This document shows positions 49,372 through 60,200 of a DNA stretch of 64,000 bases, piece after piece (position 1 is the first letter of the stretch; each line of letters starts with the position of its first letter). Position numbers and translations under genes: made by a program. The notes below the pieces were generated by a model. It worked only from the letters and a program-made list of their open reading frames with translations. It did not search any database and was not told where the DNA came from. This DNA is from Prorocentrum cordatum. Lineage: Eukaryota > Sar > Dinophyceae > Prorocentrales > Prorocentraceae. The DNA is taken from contig CAUYUJ010020566.1 in assembly GCA_963575745.1 (NCBI GenBank), positions 1 to 64,000 on the forward strand, read 5' to 3'.

Positions 49372-51029
49372 GTCGAGGGGAGAGGCACGCCTTCTGATGT
49401 TCCAACCTGCTTTGGTCTGGGCCACCAGGAAGAATGTCGACCACCAAGAAGGTAACGAAACTGCAGGGATTTCACGTGTCGGGCCCTGGGAGGCGATACT
49501 CGTTCGACACTGTTTCGATCTTCTTCTGGGTGCTCGAACTCATTTTTGGGATGTGGTGCAGGAATACGATGGGAGCAACGTGAGGCACGCCGACCATGAC
49601 CAGCCCAAACGTAGCGTGTCCCAGACGTCCAGCGTCTCGGAAATGCATCGAGACGCAGGTTTTTCTATCGTGCTCGGCCCCCCGCGGCTCCCACCGAAAC
49701 CGACCTGAGATGAAAATCCCGTCCCTGGGAAGTGGTGGAGAGGTCGGGGGCCCAGGTTACGGACGAGTCGAGACGCCCGGTGTCTGGGGTGGCTCCGCCA
49801 GATCGTCAGCCGTAAGGCGCCCTCCTCCTCCCCCCTGTCCTCTGCGGTCGCTCCTCCTCCCTCGGATGCAACTCCTGGGAGGTCAAATTCTGTTTTCGCC
49901 CTGGTCCAAAATCCGGCTTAATCCAGCTTAATCCCGCTTAATCCGGCTGACGCCCGCTCAATCCCGTCAATCCGGCTTAATCCTGCTTAGTCCGAGGCCC
50001 ACTCTTGCGTAACGGCCCCCCAATGGGGCTTAATGTTCCTTAATTCTTCCGACGAAAACCTCCCAGTAGTTGCCTCCTAATCCTCCCTCCTGTCATCTGC
50101 ATCGTGCACAGCCGGACGAGCATAGTTCGTCGCGCGTCCCCGGGAGGGCGAGCGCCCGTGCAGATCGCATCTGCCGTACTGCAACACCAGGTGTGGTTCT
50201 GCCGGTTTCGGCCCAGCACGCTGCGGCGTGATACGCTATCCTCAGGGACAACGATCGGGGGGGATAAGCATAGGGGGGGATGCATCGGCCACCAATCGCC
50301 CATTGATCGCCGATAGGGGCCCGATAGCCCCAGCCTGCCCAGGAAGGTGCGGACTCACTCTCAGAGGCCTATCGCCGATCTATCGGCGACGTATCACCGA
50401 TTCCAGGCCGATGCATCCCTCCCTATGCCAGTCCCCCCCGCACTCGCTGCCCCTCATATCCACTATACACCTTAGGCGATGCTTAAGAAAACCTAAGTTT
50501 TCGGCCAGAGTCTCGATTATTCTTAACGTTTCAATGTAAATCCTAAGATTTTATAGACATGTTGGGCCTTTGTTCAAGTTCTGAGACTGTGAATTTCTTA
50601 ACCCATGATTTCTTAAGCATTTCGCAGGGTGTAGTCGGTCCCCAGGCGTCAACGGCCCGGGCCTTCCCGAGCGTCCCGCCCCGCGGAGCAGAGCGACGAG
50701 CAACCTCTGCTCGCGGGGCATGGCGGGTCGTTGGGGCCGTCGTGGGGGCCCGCCGCCCCGAAGCAAGGCTCCTGGCCGTGCATGCTCGTGCCGTGAGAAG
50801 AACTGCACGCCGGGAGGTTCTCGGCCGCTTTCGGCCACCGGGAGCCCTCGTCGGCCCCCCGGACCATCCCATGACGACTCGGGGTGCGAGGAGCCCATTT
50901 CTTGAAAACGCAGGACATCGCGTGCCTGCGAGGATGCCTCGGCACTATCTGTCGGCGACGATGTTTTGTACATTGGCCCGTGCTAGCCGTCGCTGGTTCG
51001 TGAGGATGGTCCCCGAATTGACGATGACC
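49372..51029. other. mostly featureless stretch
   Basis: It includes an 11-nt TTAATCCGGC tandem repeat at about 49910-50000 and the inverted-repeat element at 50256-50440. No gene is supported. Confidence 0.45.
50256..50440. mobile_element. MITE-like element with ~33-bp inverted ends
   Basis: The left end CGGGGGGGATAAGCATAGG and right end CCTATGCCAGTCCCCCCCG are inverted repeats that continue into GATGCATCGGCC / GGCCGATGCATC. Inner GATCGCCGATAGG / CCTATCGCCGATC words add further symmetry. Confidence 0.65.
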
Positions 51030-51117
51030 AGGAGGAGGAGGAGGAGGAGGAGGAGCAGGAGGAGGAGGAGGAGGAGCAGGAGGAGGAGGAGGAGGAGGAG
51101 CAGGAGGAGGAGGAGGG
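51030..51117. repeat. (GGA)n microsatellite
   Basis: Purine triplet run with GCA interruptions. Confidence 0.93.
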
Positions 51118-51227
51118 CCAAGATCGTCACCGACGTTTCTGCGCTGTTATCTCCTGGTCCTGGTCGTGGTGCTCGTGGGTTCTCCGCCTCTGGGTCGAGT
51201 CGGCTGGTGACCCCCACCTTTTCAGGA

Positions 51228-51345
51228 GGGAAAACACACACACACAGACACACTGAATCGTCGATCCCCCAGAAAATATAGGAAAGTATGGGAGGTGGGG
51301 GGGAAGACGAAGACCCAGAACATATGAGGAAATGTGGGGAATCCC
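51228..51345. mobile_element. AT-rich dispersed repeat (family B), truncated copy 4
   Basis: Matches the first ~115 bp of the family and lacks the TTTATTTGTGTG end. Confidence 0.8.
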
Positions 51346-52121
51346 TCCTGGACACGTCTGCCTTCCTGGCCTCCTCTGCTTTCCTGGCCTTCTCCTCCTC
51401 GTCCTCCTCCTCGGCCCCTGCTGTCTTGGTGGGCGCTCTGGCCGTCGAGGTTGGACAGTCCGTACCAACTTGAGTCCTCGGGTCCTCCTCTGCATTCTTG
51501 GCCTCGGTGGTCTTCTTGCCTCTTGCGCTTTCCAGGCCTCCCTGGCCTTCTTAGACTCCAAATGCCTTTTTGGCTCTCCCGGCCTTGCTGATCTCCTCGG
51601 CTTCAGGTTCTCCGGTCTTCCTTCCTGCCTTTGCCGTCTCGGCCTCCTTCGATTTTCTGATAGCTTCCACCTTCTCAGCTTTTCCTCCTCCTCCTGCTCC
51701 TCCTCTTCCACCCTCAGCCTTGGTGTGTATGTATGATGCCGGATGGGGCTCAGCAGCTATATCTCGAGGTACGGTAGCTCCAGGATGAAAATCGGTAATT
51801 CCTGGTCCAGGATCTGGTTTCCTTGCGCGCTCGCTTGGCCACATCGGGCTCCATGCTCTGGCCAGGCGGCCAGCCTCGTCCTTGTAGCGCTCCTCTACCT
51901 CCGCCTCGTTTTGCCGACTTCCCTCCGCCATCCTCTCCTCCTCGCCTTCCGCGCCCGACTCTCCTCCGCCATCCGGGCCTCCTCCGTCTCCGCCGCAGCC
52001 TCCCCGTGGCTTCCTCGGCCCGCCCTGGCCTCCCCTGCCTGCCGGCCCTGCCCGGCCCGGCCCTCCATGGCCTCCCGTGCCGAGCTTCCAGCTGCTCAGG
52101 CCTCCGGGCCTCCTCCCCCCA
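51346..52121. other. GC-rich stretch without gene
   Basis: A 331-aa minus-strand frame spans several repeats and is not credible. No domain found. Confidence 0.45.
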
Positions 52122-52318
52122 GATGGTCTAGTACCGGAAATTTTCGGTAGCGATTTCGACGCACCCCGAATTTCGGTAGCGACCGGATCTTCGTTTGAGC
52201 ACGTTGAAATAGCGGATTTCAGAACGCTCTGATACCGGTATTGGGCGCTACATTTCGGTATTTCGGTAGCGACCGATCTCTGCGGAGCGCTACCGGAAGT
52301 TTTCGGTAGCGGACCATC
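52122..52318 (-). mobile_element. MITE family F, copy 2
   Basis: Inverted copy of 48999-49195, identical in length, with GATGGTC and GACCATC ends. Confidence 0.8.
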
Positions 52319-52490
52319 AGGGCCCGCCTCCTCCTCTGCCCGCGTCGCCCTCGCAGCTCGGCGGGTGGCCCTCGCAGACCTGCCCAGGGGGCCTCCGCCG
52401 CTCCGCGCGCGGTACGCCGGCAGCCCCGCCCGTGGCCCTCGCAGGGCTGCGCGCGGCTCCCCCAATGCTCGGCTGGACTGCTCGTGAAGC

Positions 52491-52666
52491 TCGGGTCGGG
52501 CGAAAGGGGGGGATTGGGAAAGGGGGGGGTACGAAATTTGCTGCATGCAGCTGGTTTCGGCCTCACCGAGGGGCCTCCTCCGGCGCCGGGAGGCGCCGGG
52601 AAAATCAGCTACGCGAGCTGATTCTCAACCCCCCCCTTTGCTATCCCTTCCTTTCGCCCGACCCGA
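52491..52666. mobile_element. MITE family D with 5-bp target duplication
   Basis: Perfect 16-bp inverted ends TCGGGTCGGGCGAAAG / CTTTCGCCCGACCCGA. The flanks are GAAGC (52486-52490) and GAAGC (52667-52671). 176 bp, non-coding, with an internal GGCGCCGGGAGGCGCC palindrome. Confidence 0.88.
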
Positions 52667-52749
52667 GAAGCTGAGCCGGCGGGCCCCTGCTCTGGGTGGG
52701 ATGGTCATCGAGGGGTGGGCGACCAACCTTTCGACGGAGCTTGCCCATT

Positions 52750-53010
52750 CCCCCCCCCCTCCCCCTCCCCCCCCTCCCCCTCCTCCTCCTCCTCCTCCTC
52801 CTCCTCCTCCTCCTCCTCCTCGTCCTTCTCCTCCTCCGCCTCCTCCTCCTCCTCCTCCTCCTCTCCTCTCCTCCTCCTCCTCCCTCCCCCTCCTTCTCCC
52901 CTCCCTCCTTCTCCCTCCTCCTCTCCTCCCTCCTCCTCGTCCTTCTCCTCCTCCTCGTCCTCGTCCTCCCTCCTCCTCGTCCTTCTCCTCCTCCTCGTCC
53001 TCCAACCCCC
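52750..53010. repeat. (CTC)n / CT-rich tract
   Basis: Long interrupted pyrimidine triplet region. All overlapping frames are homopolymeric. Confidence 0.93.
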
Positions 53011-53861
53011 CTCCACCCGTTCCGACAGCACGTGCCCACCCCCCCCAGCGGATCTAAGGGGGGAATAGTCTTTCCCCATCCAGAGCAAGTTCTGCCAGTG
53101 CCGTCGTAGCCTCCTTGTTGGTGGCCCTCGCAGTTCGGTCGAGTCCAGCGGTGGCGACGGTGTGGGGACCTTTTGCGACGTAGCCCGCGGGGCGAGGTAC
53201 CGATCTCGATGTTTTTGTTCAGGGCTTCTGCCCGGGTCTACCTCGGGTTGAGCTGGCCGTGAGGGCAGGGGAGGTGCAGGTCCTCGGACATCAAGACGTG
53301 GTCCTCGTAGATCCGCAGGTTGGCCTCGTAGCTCAGCTGGTGGATCTCGTAGCTCTGCTTGTTGTCCTGTCGGTAGCTTCCGAAGGTCTGCCTGTAGCCC
53401 TCGCAGCTCAGGCAGCGGCCCTCGCAGCCCAGCTGGTGGCACTCGTAGCCCAGCTGGTGGCCCTCATTATTCTGATGATACCTCTCGTAGGTGGTCGTCG
53501 ATCACGTACTGGTGATCGTACTGGTCATATTGGTGGTCGTACTTGTCGTTATCGTAGTCGGCGAACATGGCGTAGCCGTGTTCCACTGGTATCTCCACGA
53601 CGATGTTTTTAATCATGTTGTCGGGTCATGTCATACCTGGTGTCGTACCTTCTGCTGTTGTGGTACTTGGTGCCGAGCTTTATGTCGGCGGCCGTGGCAA
53701 TGATCATGATATTGTCGGCTCGAGGTAGTTTCCCATGTCGGACGCTGTACCCCACTTGTTTTGTGGCCGCATCTGTTCGCGGCACTGCTCTGTGCGTGCA
53801 TGTTCTCGGCCTGCTTGCCGGCAGGTCTCCAACAAGATGGGTTGATCTCGTAGAACAATTG
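53011..53861. other. repetitive stretch without gene
   Basis: 53270-53470 holds short CTCGTAGCTCAGCTGGTGG-like repeats that give a Val/Leu/Ala-rich pseudo-hydrophobic frame. These relate to CTCGCAGCTCGGCGGGTGG at 52350-52440. No gene is supported. Confidence 0.5.
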
Positions 53862-54057
53862 TCGGGTCGGGCGAAAGGCGGGAATTGGGAAAGGGGGGGT
53901 TACGAAATTTGCTGCATGCAGTTGGTTTCGGCCTCACCGAGGGGCCCATTCCTCGATACATGGGCGCCTCCCGGCGCCGGGAGGCGCCGGGAAGATCGGC
54001 CACGTGAGCTGATTCTCACACCCCCCCTTTGCTATCCCCCCCTTTCGCCCGACCCGA
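53862..54057. mobile_element. MITE family D with AATTG target duplication
   Basis: Perfect 16-bp inverted ends as in the copy at 52491. The flanks are AATTG (53857-53861) and AATTG (54058-54062). 196 bp, non-coding. Confidence 0.9.
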
Positions 54058-54102
54058 AATTGGTGGTTGATGCTGCAGTCGCGGTGGATCACCTTGTCTC
54101 AG

Positions 54103-54255
54103 GAGGGGAAAAAAACACACAGACACAATTACTCGGCGATTCCCAGAAAAAATGAGACAATATGGGAAGTGGGGGGGAAGACAAAAGCCCAGAAAATCTG
54201 GGAAAATATGGGGGATTATTTTATTTGTGTGTATTTATTTGCGTGTCCGTGGGCC
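54103..54255. mobile_element. AT-rich dispersed repeat (family B), copy 5
   Basis: Full-length copy. The adjacent TTGGTGGTTGATGCTGCAGTCGCGG sequence is present on both sides (54060 and 54272), a ~25-bp direct repeat that could be a long target duplication or a segmental copy. Confidence 0.85.
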
Positions 54256-54446
54256 CCTTCAAATTGGTGGTTGATGCTGCAGTCGCGGTGGATCACCTCG
54301 TCGCGGCTGCAGCGCGCCGGCCGCCTCCGACGGCGCGGCTACGCGCGCCGAGGCCGGCCCCCCCCCGAGGGCGGCCGCGCGGGCGGAGCGCGGCGCTGGG
54401 AGCGGGCGCGGGGGATATAGAGAGCTCCCGCAACAAAAAGCCGTCA

Positions 54447-54512
54447 GGAGGAGGAGGAGGAGGAGGAGGAGGAGGAGGAGGAGGAGGAGGAGGAGGAGGA
54501 GGAGGAGGAGGA
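54447..54512. repeat. (GGA)n microsatellite
   Basis: About 22 GGA triplets. Confidence 0.95.
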
Positions 54513-54591
54513 GTGCGGAGAATTCCCGTAAGAAAAAGGCCGTCCACCTCCGCTTCCTCTTCCTCCCACTTCGCCTCCCTCCCGGACCTCC

Positions 54592-54765
54592 TGGCGTCGT
54601 GAACAAAATCACGACGGGAGGTTTTTCGTTATTTTCTGCCTCCGGGGGTCCTCACCGGGCCTCGGGACCGTCAAAAAACGACTCGGGATGCAAAGCCGGT
54701 CCCGGGGAAGGGGTCCAGACCTCTGGGGGTCGACGTTGTGAAAAAATCACGGCGTCGGGGGTCTG
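54592..54765 (+). mobile_element. MITE family G, copy 2
   Basis: Begins with a local hairpin GTCGTGAACAAAATCACGAC and ends with GTTGTGAAAAAATCACGGCG. The interior matches 46096-46280 in reverse. Confidence 0.7.
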
Positions 54766-55041
54766 GGCTCCTCCCTTCTCCCTCCCCCTCTCACCTTCCC
54801 TATTCTACACCCGACCTGTCGGATGCGTGCCATCTGTACGGCCTCGCCGCTTCATGTGGGCATATCCTCTTTTGCACCCAGACATGCGGCGTCCGGATTT
54901 TTTCAGTACGGCTTCCCTGGAAGTCCCGACCTTTTCCCCGGGACCGGCTTTTTCATCCTGAGTAGTCTGTCGTCGTCGCCGCCGTCGTCGTCGTCGCCTT
55001 CGTCGACGTCGTGTCGGTGTCGCCGTTGTCGCCGTCGTCGC

Positions 55042-55079
<38 letters not shown>

Positions 55080-55255
55080 CGCGAGGCCGCGCCACCGGCC
55101 GACGGGGCCTGCGCGCCCAGCGCGGCGCCAGGGCCGCCGCCGCCGGAGCCCCCGCCGGGGCTGGACCAGGCGAAGGTGCGCCGCTCTCGGGGCGGGAGGG
55201 GCCGGCCGTCGGATGAGGGCCAGTCGCTCGGCGCGATCGAGCTGGGTACGGGTTC
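54766..55255. other. GC-rich flank of the LINE
   Basis: Contains CGTCGT/CGCCGT triplets at about 54966-55080. No gene is supported. Confidence 0.4.
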
Positions 55256-55530
55256 TCCTCCTCCTCCTCCTCCTGCTCCTCCTGCTCCTCCTCCCACTCC
55301 TCGCCGTCCCTCTCCTCTCGCCTCCTCCTCCCCCTCCTCCCGGTGCCCCCTTCCCTCCTCCTCCTCCCCCTCGTCCCCCTTCACCTCTCCTCTCCTCCTC
55401 CTCCTCCTCCTCCTCCTCCTCCTCCTCCTCCTCCTCCCTCCTCCCTCCTCCTCCTCCTCCTCCTCCTCTCCTCCCTCCTCCTCCTCCTCCTCCTCCTCCT
55501 CCTCCTCCTCCTCCTCCTCCTCCTCCTCCT
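55256..55530 (+). repeat. (CTC)n polypyrimidine tract before the LINE
   Basis: Nearly pure CTC/CCT triplets running straight into the spliced-leader relict. It could serve as the polypyrimidine tract for trans-splicing of the LINE transcript. Confidence 0.9.
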
Positions 55531-55551
55531 CCGTAGCCACTTTGGCTCAAG
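55531..55551 (+). promoter_or_regulatory. relict dinoflagellate spliced leader
   Basis: 21 nt that start CCGTAGCCAC and end TTTGGCTCAAG, identical to the dinoflagellate spliced leader except one T-to-C change. It abuts the ATG at 55552. This indicates that a trans-spliced mRNA was reverse-transcribed and inserted, or that the element carries the leader as part of its own 5' end. Confidence 0.88.
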
Positions 55552-55712
55552 ATGCCCTTCGTGCGGGCGGAGCCCGCATTGGCCGAACTGGATACCGCTA
55601 GTCCGCGGCAGTGCCAGGGTGCTTGCGCCCGACATCCTCTCTGCGAGGACTGGTCCGCCCCAGTCCATCGCCTGCCCCCTTCACTGGGAGAGCAGCTTCC
55701 CTCGCACCTGCA

Positions 55713-57017
55713 ATGGGAGGCGGCGGCAAGAAGGGCGGCGCTCGCGCGGCTCCAGCGGCAGGGGCCAAGACGACGTACATCACATGCACTTCCTGCAGGT
55801 TCCGCTGGAATTTCAAGAACAATCACTGGTGCTACCAGTGCGGAGGCGCCATGGTGCCGAGCCCTTCGGAGGACAAGCGCCCCCGCGGCCAGTGGGTTTG
55901 GGGCCCTCCGCAGGCGGTCGCAACGCCTCCTCCTGAGGCAGAGCCAGCGGCAGATTCCCCTGCGGCTCCTCCCTGGGCTCAAGCAGGAGGCAAGGGCGCC
56001 AAGGGGCCACCTTTGCCACGGCCCGCACCGAAGGCCCAGGCCGTCCAGCGTCGGCCATGGGTCTACCAGCAGGCGGGCTGGGTTCCTCATGGTGGCCGTG
56101 AAGGGCAGCAGCAGCAGCAGCAGCAGCCTGCTCATGACGCTGACCCCTTCGAGTTCTTCGAGAAGGAGCTCGGCTCGGACTGCGAAGAGCTCCTCAAGCT
56201 CAAGGCGGCAGTGCAGGCCAAGAAGGAGGCGCAGGCAGCTGCTGCTGGCGCGGGTGCCCCGCAGAAGGCGCCACTCCTTGAGGAGGAAGTGCGGGCCAAA
56301 GGCGTGGCTTGCAGGAGGGCGCTGGCATGGCTTGAGACCTGCTCAGCCCGCGTTCTTGAGGGCCAGCAGTGGCTCGCCGACGCCCAGGCCGCAGAGGACG
56401 AGGCGGCCGCCAGCGCCCATGCGGCGCAGCAGGACTGGGAGGCGGCCTGCGCCAAGCAGGTCAAGGCCTCGGCGCCGCCGTCAGCGGCGCCACCTTCTTC
56501 TTCGGCGATCAACCTTTCGACGCTCGTCGACGAGGGCTCGCTACAGATCGTGGACGGGCCGCTGTTTGATCTCTCGGGCCTGGAGCTCGACGAGCAGGCA
56601 CGCGTGGACTGGGAGCGCATCAAGCAGGAGCTGGCCGACAGCGTCCAGACCAAGGTCCAGGAAGTCCTTGGTCCCTCGGCGCAGCGCATCCTGGAGCTTC
56701 GTGAGGAGGCTCGCAAGCTGCGCGCCAGGGAGGAGGCCAAGCGCAGGCGCGTGGACGGCAGCGACGCGGCTGGCTCTGCTGCTGGCCCCGCTGCTACTGC
56801 TGCTACTGACGGGGCTGGGCCTGCTGGCGCCGCTGCGGCAACAGGCGCTCCAGCTGGGGCCGAGGCCATGCGCGCTGCTGCCAGGGCCAAGGCCAAGTCG
56901 GCCCAGGAGGAGCTCTACGCTCAGCAGGAGGCTGCTTCCTCCACCGCAGAGGCCGCCCCTGGTGCTCCTGGCGCCGCCCCCTCCCCTGCAGCATCAGGGG
57001 CTCCGTCCACAGCCTAA
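55713..57017 (+). CDS. LINE ORF1 protein with CxxC-CxxC zinc ribbon
   Basis: 434 aa from ATG at 55713. Residues ~25-50 contain CTSCRFRWNFKNNHWCYQC, a four-cysteine finger with RanBP2-like spacing suited to single-stranded nucleic acid binding. A Pro/Ala-rich linker, a Gln run (~130-137) and long Ala/Glu/Lys-rich coiled coils (~150-255 and ~300-350) follow, then an Ala/Gly/Pro-rich tail. Such proteins bind LINE RNA and form the ribonucleoprotein particle. The alternative frame beginning at 55552 is open throughout this region, but its Arg/Leu/Ser composition looks like a shadow. It ends at 57015-57017, and ORF2 lies in a different frame. Confidence 0.8.
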   Translation: MGGGGKKGGARAAPAAGAKTTYITCTSCRFRWNFKNNHWCYQCGGAMVPSPSEDKRPRGQWVWGPPQAVATPPPEAEPAADSPAAPPWAQAGGKGAKGPPLPRPAPKAQAVQRRPWVYQQAGWVPHGGREGQQQQQQQPAHDADPFEFFEKELGSDCEELLKLKAAVQAKKEAQAAAAGAGAPQKAPLLEEEVRAKGVACRRALAWLETCSARVLEGQQWLADAQAAEDEAAASAHAAQQDWEAACAKQVKASAPPSAAPPSSSAINLSTLVDEGSLQIVDGPLFDLSGLELDEQARVDWERIKQELADSVQTKVQEVLGPSAQRILELREEARKLRAREEAKRRRVDGSDAAGSAAGPAATAATDGAGPAGAAAATGAPAGAEAMRAAARAKAKSAQEELYAQQEAASSTAEAAPGAPGAAPSPAASGAPSTA

Positions 57018-57243
57018 CGCAGATCGAGGGGCGCCACGCCGAGTTTTGTCGGCATCCTGTTTCGGCGGGCGTCCCTGGCCCTACCCAGTCGACTTCTTCC
57101 TCGACTCGGATGAGGAGCGTGCTTTTGGAAGCGATTCAACTACAGCACCGTTGGAGGTGAGCAGTTCGCCGACTGCGGCTCAAGGCTCGGCGGCACGTGC
57201 ACCGCAGGCAAGACGTTCATCGCGTTCTGCGCCGCGCGGAGCT

Positions 57244-60200
57244 ATGCCATCTCCGAGTGTGAGGATTTCGGCCACTCGTACTTCTTCGGGTGCATCGGGT
57301 CAAGCCTCGCTGACGGGTGCGCTTGGCGGGCTGGCGTATGCTGCCCTTAATGACAGCCCTCCCCCGAGGGCTGCGCCTCGCGCATCTACGGGACCGCAGG
57401 CCTCTGTCCCTTCAGTTACGACGGCGCACCTGTACGACGCTGAGCTTGATCCGTTCGAGGATCTGGAGTTTGAGGAGGGCAACGAGCGTTTCCACCAGGA
57501 CTCGCCGTTCGAGGCGGAGGGAGGCCCCGCTCCACCTGGCGTCACCGCCAGGCCCTCCGAGGCTAGGGCGGACCAGGCCGCCGCTTGCGGCGGCCCTACG
57601 GGCCTGGAGGCTGGCCTCAGCGCACCAGCAGCGCAGGCTTTGGCCGCTCCAGCCCCCTCCAAGCTCATATCCGACGAGAAAGATTTTTCGATCCTTTACG
57701 GTAACATCACTGAGTGGGGGCCTCAAGCGCAGCGTTATGTCAACACAGCCCCTTACTCTGTGTTTTGTCTGGTGGAGACCCATGTCACCGCCGCCACGTT
57801 CCACTCCAAGACGGAGATCGAACTGGACAAAGACGGTTGGAAGGTCTGCGCCACAGGGAGCACTCCAACAGGACGAGGAGGTTCGTCTGGTGGTGAATGG
57901 GTCATGGCCAAGAAGCACCTGGCTACCACCTCGCTGCAGGCCATTCGGCAATATGCGCAGGCTGCACGCCAACCTGATCCTATGCGCGGGTTCGCCGCCA
58001 TGATCCTGCATTTGTCCTCCGGCAACCTGGTCCTGGTATCAGTTTATCTGTGGCCAGGATTGGGAGTTTCTGGCAGAAATCGTCAGGTGCTGGTTGCGTT
58101 AGCTTCCTTCCTTCATGGGCTTGCAGACCCTTGGTTGGTTATTGGCGACTGGAATATCTCACCAACTTCATTGGAAGGATCTGGGTGGCCTGATAAAATT
58201 GGGGGCACACTCATTCTACCTGCGGACGTCAGCACCACGTGCGATAAAGGGCAGGAGGGCTCCCTCATTGATTTCGCAATGGCCAAGTACGGAACATCAT
58301 CCAGATACCGAGTTCGGTCGCAGCCCCAGGTCCCGTGGAAGACGCATTGTGCACTGCAGGTTGACGTCCACGATGGCATGCGCAGATGGTGGTACCAGAA
58401 ACTTTTGTTACCTGAACCGTTTCCTAAGGTAGCCAGACCCAAGCTCGCTTCGGACCCTAGCAGCAGGAGGTCCATACTTCGAGCCCAACGGCAAGAGCAA
58501 GAACGGGCACGCGTACCACCCGATCTGCTGGAAGACTACGATGCACTACACCCCTCAAGGAGCACGTTGGATCCTGGGTCCCAGGTCTCTTTTCACATTC
58601 CTTCAGACCTGTGGGAAGAGCAGCCCTCCATGGAGAGGCTCAGCTCTCAATGTTGCAGTGTTGTCGAGTCTGAGTTGTTGGGCCATATTAACGCACTTGG
58701 CCTTGGTGCCGTCACCAGACAGTACGCGCGGTGGTCCTCAGGAGTGGAACGTGCTTTCGCACTTCATCATCAACTCGACCTTCGACAACGGGCCCCACGC
58801 GCAGCTGGGTTTTCTTTACAATGGATGCAGACCAGAGCTACCCCAGGGCGAGTGCACATGACGGATGGAGCTGGAGAATGGTGGGGAACTGTGCTCACCT
58901 TGGTGCAAAGAATCATGGCTCTTCTACGACATGGCAAGGATCCTCGCCAGATAGCGATTTGTACCGCAGCTCTTGGTCGCTACACCAACGACGCCAGCAG
59001 CTTCGACCCATCGGATTTCTTCGGTCCAGGCTCTGAGGGCACCGCTAATCAGCAGCGGTGGATCTCCTGGTCGCGCGCATTTGCTTGCGCCACTGAGATG
59101 GAGCGCGATGATTTTGCTTACTTAACTGAGAAGCTGGCCTGTCGTTCTCAGGCAAGATGTTTGACCTTGAGGCGGCATTCGTTCATCCGTTGGGCCAAGG
59201 GAGTTTGGACGTCTAAGCCAGGACTGCTCCACTCATTGGTGAAGGAACCCAAGGCGGTCTCGTCCGACCCCTTAGTGGATGGGCGAGTCGTTGGAGACCC
59301 AACTATCAGGATGGAACATACCAGATCCACCTGGGAGAGACTCTGGCACGACCCAGTCGACTCTCAGGCCGACATCCTCGCCATGTTCAAGCGCCTGCAC
59401 GCGCAGAGCCGCGAGGAGGAGCTGGATCCAGTCAGCATCGAGCAGGTGGACAAAGTTATCAGGGTCTTAGGCACCAAGGCATGCGGAGTGGACTCCATCA
59501 CACCGCTGGACATCCAGCGACTCCCACTCGAAGGTCGGTGTGATTACTGCAGGCTTCTCAACAGTATTGAAGAACATGGAGTGTGGCCCGCTCAGACCTT
59601 GGCATCTATTGGAGCATTATTACCCAAACCCAAAGGAGGAGAGAGGGTCATTGGATTACTTCCAGAGACGGCAAAGATATGGTCCCGCGTGAGAGCAGGC
59701 GTCACGTCCACATGGACTAAGGAGCTCTCTGATTTCTGGGACACTGCAGTGGCGGGCAGCAGCTCGCTTCGAGCAGGACTCTTGCGAGCGCTGCTCGATG
59801 AATCCGCAGTGGCGCTTGGCATCTCGGCGGCGACCCTCCTCTTGGACTTCGAGAAGTTCTACGACTCGTTGTCCTGGATCCTCATCGGCCAGGCTGCACT
59901 CGACCTCAAGTTCCCAGCGATTGTGGTGTTACTGGAGTTGGAGATGTGCGCTGGGCCGCGGTTCCTGCGTGGCTCTCTTGGCGTTACAGACGCCATCTAC
60001 GCCACCAGGTCACTTGTTGCAGGATCCCCGCATGGGGTAAGGATTGCCAAGTTGTTTTTACATCCATTGATGGAGGCGGCACATCGCAGAGCGAGTTTCA
60101 GCACCTTCTGGACCTTCATCGATGACACTGTGGCCCGCGCAGAGGGCACGCAGGCCAAGGTCCAGACAGAGATCCTTCACGCTACGGTCACGCTGGCCGA

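Noticed and set aside
53259-53612. Val/Leu-rich membrane protein
   Set aside because: The hydrophobic frame is produced by short tandem repeats of a CTCGTAGCTCAGCTGG type.
54062-54295. CTGCAGTCGCGG (twice) as outlying copies of the dyad motif
   Set aside because: The first arm is CTGC, not CCGC, and both instances derive from one 25-bp direct repeat around a family-B element, so they are a chance near-match.
55552-57243. N-terminal 564 residues of the long LINE frame as a protein domain
   Set aside because: Its Arg/Leu/Ser-rich composition mirrors ORF1 read in another frame, where a clear Cys finger and coiled coils occur. Kept only as a translation question.
59745-59816. CTGCAGTGGCGG and CCGCAGTGGCGC inside LINE ORF2 as motif copies
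   Set aside because: Both have a broken arm and are isolated in 5.4 kb of ORF2, as expected by chance in GC-rich coding DNA.
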